From positions 1 through 8,706 of the forward strand of contig MEHH01000098.1 of assembly GCA_001940755.1 (NCBI GenBank): DNA of 8,706 bases, read 5' to 3'. The DNA comes from Candidatus Heimdallarchaeota archaeon AB_125 (GTDB lineage: Archaea > Asgardarchaeota > Heimdallarchaeia > Heimdallarchaeales > Heimdallarchaeaceae). This document shows positions 5,767 to 8,706 of this stretch, piece after piece. A program made the translations under genes and the position numbers. The number at the start of each line of letters is the position of its first letter. The stretch's first letter is position 1. Below the pieces are notes generated by a model that had not been told where the DNA came from, did not search any database, and was given only the letters and a program-made list of their open reading frames with translations.

Positions 5767-7503
5767 CTATGCATAAACTGTTGCAATAATTTCCTGATAT
5801 CTGTAAAATGAAAGTCTGCGGTGACCAAAATCCCCAACTAAACCTAAAGAATTTCCACTCGAGAGGTCATCTATCAAAGAGAAATAGTTCAAGCCTTTTA
5901 TTGTACCTTTAAATCCTGCTATCTTTGTATTGTTTCCAGCTGCCAATACATCATTTGTACATATTTCGAGTAACCTAGCTACTGCTGCTTCTTGTATCCT
6001 TTCTCCATACATTACAGCTGAAACACCAAATTCACATATCCAGAAGTCCTTAGTGCTTGTTGAAACTCCACTCAAGTAATGAGATAAATCAAGATCTCTC
6101 CCATGTATTATGTAAAAATCTAATCCAAGAAAATCAAGAGAAGTATTGAACCACAATTCTTCGAAAACTGTTGTACTATAAGTTGGAAATTTCTCAAAAT
6201 CATTAAATGAGAGATTTACACCAATTTCGGTATCATTTGTAAGAGACTTAAGATAAGTTAAGGTTGAATTAATAGTTGAACCCCATTGTTCAGGAGTTGG
6301 AACAACATCGACAAACGCTGAAGAAAAACCGAAAGGTTCTGGATAAATAAGTAGATATTCTGGAGAACAATTAAGTATCAGTGTTTCAGCTTGTTGTTCG
6401 ATAGTATCTCTGAAATCAGTCAAACTAACATTTTGATAATTCCAGGTTGGAAAACCATATCCATATGTTGCCATCATGATTTTGAAACCATTTGAATGAA
6501 GTTGATCCGTAATATCAACAAGTTCAGTAAGATTACTATCTATTATTTCAGCCTTAACATCAATCCTAACCGTAGAGACATTTAACTCTTTAATCAAAAT
6601 CAACTCTTCTTGAAATTGTTCTTGATAATCTGTAAGAAAGGTTTGTTGATAAATCGTCTTTAAGGAAACACTAAATTCGAAATCACTTCTTTCAGGATAG
6701 ACAGGATTATATTGTGCACCTTTGAAATCACTAAATGAGGTAAATGTTCCAATATTCAGTATGCTAAATACGAATAACAAAATAAATAGGACAGCAAATA
6801 TTGCTTTAGATCCATTGTCTAGAAAAGTTAAGAGTGTTGACCACATAGGTGTTTTCTTCTCTTCAGGTTTTTTAATTTCCTCAGTGAATACACTTTCTTT
6901 TGAATCCTTCTTTTGCTCTTTTGACTTCTTTGAAGAAGTTTTTTTTGGTTCTGGTTCTGGTTCAGGAGGTTTAATAAATTTAATTGGAGCTACTATTGGA
7001 ATCAGAATAAGGGCAGGATAAAAGTAACCAACTGGACCATAGAGAAATGCTTGAAAAGCTGAATATCCAACAGTTGGAATAATCATTAGCCATTCCAGAA
7101 AACCAGGTAAACGGAATATTGTTTGGGCTTCAATAAAATTAAGTAATAACATAAATGATTGTAGAGCTAGAACTGTGAAGAAGATGTAATTGACTTTACC
7201 AAATTTGGTTACTTCGATTGAATTTCTAAAAGCCAAAATTGTTGCTAACAAATTATTTGCAAAAAGAAGCAAACTACCAACTATACCACCCCATATAAAA
7301 AACCCTGATAGTGAGAAATTAAACCAAAAGAACATCAAAACCGTTCCCACTAAAATAAGCCCTGCAGAGGATAAATTCCAAGCTTTTCTGTGATAACGAG
7401 GGTTGGATAACGAATTATAAACCAACTTAAGTGATACTCCCGCATTATATAACAGTGCAAGATATGCAAAAATGAATGAAGATTCAGGAGGTATAATAGA
7501 CAT
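5767..7503 (-). CDS. Membrane protein with external TIM-barrel glycoside-hydrolase-like domain
   Basis: Numbered from the ATG at 7503, the protein has 578 residues in three parts. Residues 1-175 hold about six membrane helices. Residues 179-219 are a cytoplasmic-looking linker that begins with a repeated Pro-Glu stretch and continues with many Lys, Ser and Glu. After another helix (233-254) comes an external domain (255-578) with nine N-X-S/T sites. Its strand and helix pattern fits a (beta/alpha)8 barrel: VSTVRIDV, FKIMMATYGYG, YLLIYPEPFG, LGLDFYIIHG, DFWICEFGVS. Glu389 (in YPEP) and Glu491 (in CEFG) sit where clan GH-A glycosidases carry their acid/base and nucleophile after strands 4 and 7. 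The usual Asn before the first Glu is Pro here. The substrate could be a cell-surface or environmental glycan; I cannot assign a family. An open frame extends upstream to 7620 but would overlap the preceding gene and cover the promoter. The frame ends TAG-AAA-TAA. Confidence 0.8.
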   Translation of the reverse strand: MSIIPPESSFIFAYLALLYNAGVSLKLVYNSLSNPRYHRKAWNLSSAGLILVGTVLMFFWFNFSLSGFFIWGGIVGSLLLFANNLLATILAFRNSIEVTKFGKVNYIFFTVLALQSFMLLLNFIEAQTIFRLPGFLEWLMIIPTVGYSAFQAFLYGPVGYFYPALILIPIVAPIKFIKPPEPEPEPKKTSSKKSKEQKKDSKESVFTEEIKKPEEKKTPMWSTLLTFLDNGSKAIFAVLFILLFVFSILNIGTFTSFSDFKGAQYNPVYPERSDFEFSVSLKTIYQQTFLTDYQEQFQEELILIKELNVSTVRIDVKAEIIDSNLTELVDITDQLHSNGFKIMMATYGYGFPTWNYQNVSLTDFRDTIEQQAETLILNCSPEYLLIYPEPFGFSSAFVDVVPTPEQWGSTINSTLTYLKSLTNDTEIGVNLSFNDFEKFPTYSTTVFEELWFNTSLDFLGLDFYIIHGRDLDLSHYLSGVSTSTKDFWICEFGVSAVMYGERIQEAAVARLLEICTNDVLAAGNNTKIAGFKGTIKGLNYFSLIDDLSSGNSLGLVGDFGHRRLSFYRYQEIIATVYA

Positions 7504-7518
7504 GTTTCTCAAGTGAAA
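7504..7518 (-). promoter_or_regulatory. Shared 15-base motif next to the start codon
   Basis: The minus strand reads TTTCACTTGAGAAAC directly before the ATG at 7503. The same motif with a single change (TTTCATTTGAGAAAC) overlaps the BRE of the interrupted HAD gene at 4351-4365. It has TTTC/GAAA dyad ends six bases apart. It may be a regulator site; its position relative to the TATA box differs between the two genes. Confidence 0.35.
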
Positions 7519-7530
7519 GAAGATGAGACG

Positions 7531-7538
7531 TTTAAATA
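7531..7538 (-). promoter_or_regulatory. TATA box of the TIM-barrel membrane protein gene
   Basis: TATTTAAA on the minus strand, centred near 7535, predicts a start near 7509 and a leader of about six bases before the ATG at 7503. The box lies in the short gap after the upstream HAD gene, so this gene is probably transcribed separately from the degV-HAD operon. Confidence 0.5.
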
Positions 7539-7558
7539 GATTACCATTTAAAGAAAAC

Positions 7559-8278
7559 TTATGAGAAAATAAGTGAATAAAGATCTTGCAAACTTCCTCT
7601 AAAATCTGGTAAGATATCACTAGTCATATTCTCTTCATTTTCAAGTACAGTATCTACAAGAAAGGTTGTGTAACCATATTTTTTAGCTACCATATCTCTA
7701 TATCCGTCATTTCCAATCATTATTGAACTCTTTGGATTGATAGATGTTCTTTTAGCTATATCTAACCAATATTTCTTGTTATTCTTACAATAGTTAGTAT
7801 TTTCTGCATGTGTAATCAATTCAAAAACATCTTCTGGGACTCCTCCCCATTCCATTCGTTTTTTTATTGCAATAAATGGAAAAACAGGATTTGTAGCTAG
7901 TATGAGCTTTTTCTCTGGAAAGTATTTTCGAAGGTCATAAAGTAATTTTTGAGCTCCACTCATCTCGGTAATTAGAGGTTTGATAACTTTAAATTCAGTA
8001 TGATAGAATTGTAGAAATCTTTCTTGAATTTCTTCACAATCTATATCAAATTTTGGACAAAAATCTTCTAAAAAATCAATAAGAGTTGTATTTTCATCGT
8101 TATCATTATTCTCCATTACATTTGTAGATTTGAGTAACTCAGAGTAGAAGGTTTCAGAATCAGGGATAATATCAATGAAGAATTTTGCTGCTGTTCCTAA
8201 ATATGTTCTAACAAACGCATCAGGATCAAAATTCAGTAAAGTTCCATCTAAATCAAAAAGAAAAGCTTCAAAGTCCAT
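7559..8278 (-). CDS. HAD-superfamily phosphatase, intact
   Basis: This is a 239-residue haloacid-dehalogenase-type hydrolase using an aspartyl-phosphate intermediate. Motif I is DLDGT with Asp9 and Asp11, motif II is Thr129 in LILATNP, motif III is Lys165 or Lys168, and motif IV is GNDGYRD with Asp191 and Asp195. A helical cap (about residues 16-110) sits between motifs I and II, as in class C1 enzymes. Motif IV begins GND where many relatives have GD, a tolerated variant. The substrate cannot be predicted; phosphorylated sugars or small metabolites are usual. The ATG at 8278 follows the degV stop by 13 bases, with AAGGT (8286-8290) seven bases ahead as ribosome binding site, so the two genes are co-transcribed. 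It differs enough in sequence from the interrupted HAD gene at 3646-4323 that the two are not a recent duplication. Confidence 0.9.
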   Translation of the reverse strand: MDFEAFLFDLDGTLLNFDPDAFVRTYLGTAAKFFIDIIPDSETFYSELLKSTNVMENNDNDENTTLIDFLEDFCPKFDIDCEEIQERFLQFYHTEFKVIKPLITEMSGAQKLLYDLRKYFPEKKLILATNPVFPFIAIKKRMEWGGVPEDVFELITHAENTNYCKNNKKYWLDIAKRTSINPKSSIMIGNDGYRDMVAKKYGYTTFLVDTVLENEENMTSDILPDFRGSLQDLYSLIFS

Positions 8279-8291
8279 GTATTGTACCTTC

Positions 8292-8706
8292 TTATTTTAG
8301 AAATTTATAGTGAGTATCTAAACAGATACCTATGCATCCGGGTCCAGTATGAGTAACTATTGTCATACCTAAATCATCGATTGATAAATTATGGCTCTTA
8401 GGTTTAACTTCATCAACAATGTAGTCTTTCAGAAGGTTTGCTGAATCTATATTTTTTGCATGCATGATGTATGCATTAAAAGAATCAGGTTTTCCAGTTC
8501 TTTCATATACATATTCAAATGATTCAATGACAGCATTTTCATGACCCCTAACAGTTTTGGCTACTTCCATCTTCCCATCATCAAAAGCTATTACAGGTTT
8601 CATATCAGCTAGTTTAGCAACCCAATATTTAGATCTACTAAGTCTACCACCCTTATGAAGATATTTTAGATCAGGTACTGTAAATCCAACTTCAAGCTTG
8701 TCTCTG
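8292..8706 (-). CDS. DegV family protein, C-terminal part (cut by window edge)
   Basis: The gene enters from the right edge; 137 residues are visible before the TAA stop. The first complete codons read RDKLEVGFTVPDLKYLHKGG, continuing into RLSRSKYWVAKLADMKPV. This is the hallmark helix of DegV (EYLKKGGRIGKA, then NIKPI in relatives). The end reads VTHTGPGCIGICLDTHY, matching the conserved THTGPGAxGI segment near the DegV C-terminus. Family members bind a fatty acid in a cleft between two domains, and bacterial ones serve as the lipid-binding subunit of fatty-acid kinase. No partner kinase is visible here and its role in archaea is not settled. The Met at 8601-8603 is internal and not the start. 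The HAD gene follows after 13 bases in the same operon. Confidence 0.9.
   Translation of the reverse strand, partial: RDKLEVGFTVPDLKYLHKGGRLSRSKYWVAKLADMKPVIAFDDGKMEVAKTVRGHENAVIESFEYVYERTGKPDSFNAYIMHAKNIDSANLLKDYIVDEVKPKSHNLSIDDLGMTIVTHTGPGCIGICLDTHYKFLK

Noticed and set aside
5534..5837. Small minus-strand open frames over the sRNA region
   Set aside because: They overlap the ends of two real genes and the sRNA, with no ribosome binding site or recognisable protein pattern.
6722..7393. Plus-strand open frames inside the membrane protein gene
   Set aside because: They are antisense to a well-supported coding region; their Ser/Gly runs mirror the Pro-Glu and Lys-rich linker.
7504..7620. Longer N-terminus of the TIM-barrel membrane protein
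   Set aside because: It would overlap the end of the HAD gene and translate across the TATA box; the ATG at 7503 fits the promoter and opens onto the membrane helices.
1..8706. CRISPR array, insertion sequence or defence island
   Set aside because: There are no regularly spaced direct repeats, no transposase and no nuclease or helicase genes; gaps are short and composition is even apart from the sRNA.

Overview
The window looks like an AT-rich archaeal chromosome segment. Several genes have A/T-rich TATA boxes, some with purine-rich BRE elements, 20-30 bases ahead of very short leaders. Transcripts end in hairpin-less pyrimidine tracts, the first gene resembles a type-2 methionine aminopeptidase, and one intergenic gap carries a canonical archaeal box C/D guide RNA. 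An Asgard-type lineage is possible, but no gene here proves it. Nothing marks the region as mobile: there is no transposase, integrase, CRISPR array or tRNA gene.

Layout, left to right. On the minus strand are the 5' end of a probable methionine aminopeptidase behind a promoter with a perfect 26-bp inverted repeat (1-215), a membrane M48 metalloprotease with a C-terminal beta domain (282-2075), a membrane-anchored nucleotide pyrophosphatase/phosphodiesterase-like enzyme (2155-3585), and a HAD phosphatase interrupted by one in-frame TAG (3646-4323). A divergent promoter region follows, then the only plus-strand protein gene, a 408-residue helical TPR-like protein (4416-5642). Next is a plus-strand C/D box sRNA with its own promoter (5651-5759). 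On the minus strand beyond it are a membrane protein with an external TIM-barrel hydrolase-like domain (5767-7503), an intact second HAD phosphatase (7559-8278) and the 3' part of a DegV-family gene (8292-8706). The last two form an operon. All gaps are under 130 bases.

The strongest find is the C/D sRNA. Its boxes follow the spacing C-12-D'-4-C'-12-D, it is closed by a terminal stem of about 11 pairs, and a BRE/TATA sits at the right distance upstream. Its D guide pairs with the universally conserved 16S rRNA segment 1398-1408, and the box D+5 rule puts the modified base exactly at C1402 of the decoding centre. In bacteria the protein enzyme RsmI 2'-O-methylates that same residue.

The protein genes do not form an obvious pathway. 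Three are envelope proteins (the M48 protease, the phosphodiesterase and the TIM-barrel protein) with housekeeping genes between them. I do not see a new multi-gene system. The points worth a second look are the sRNA, the operator-like palindrome at the aminopeptidase promoter, the amber codon in an otherwise intact HAD gene, and a 15-base motif shared by gene starts.
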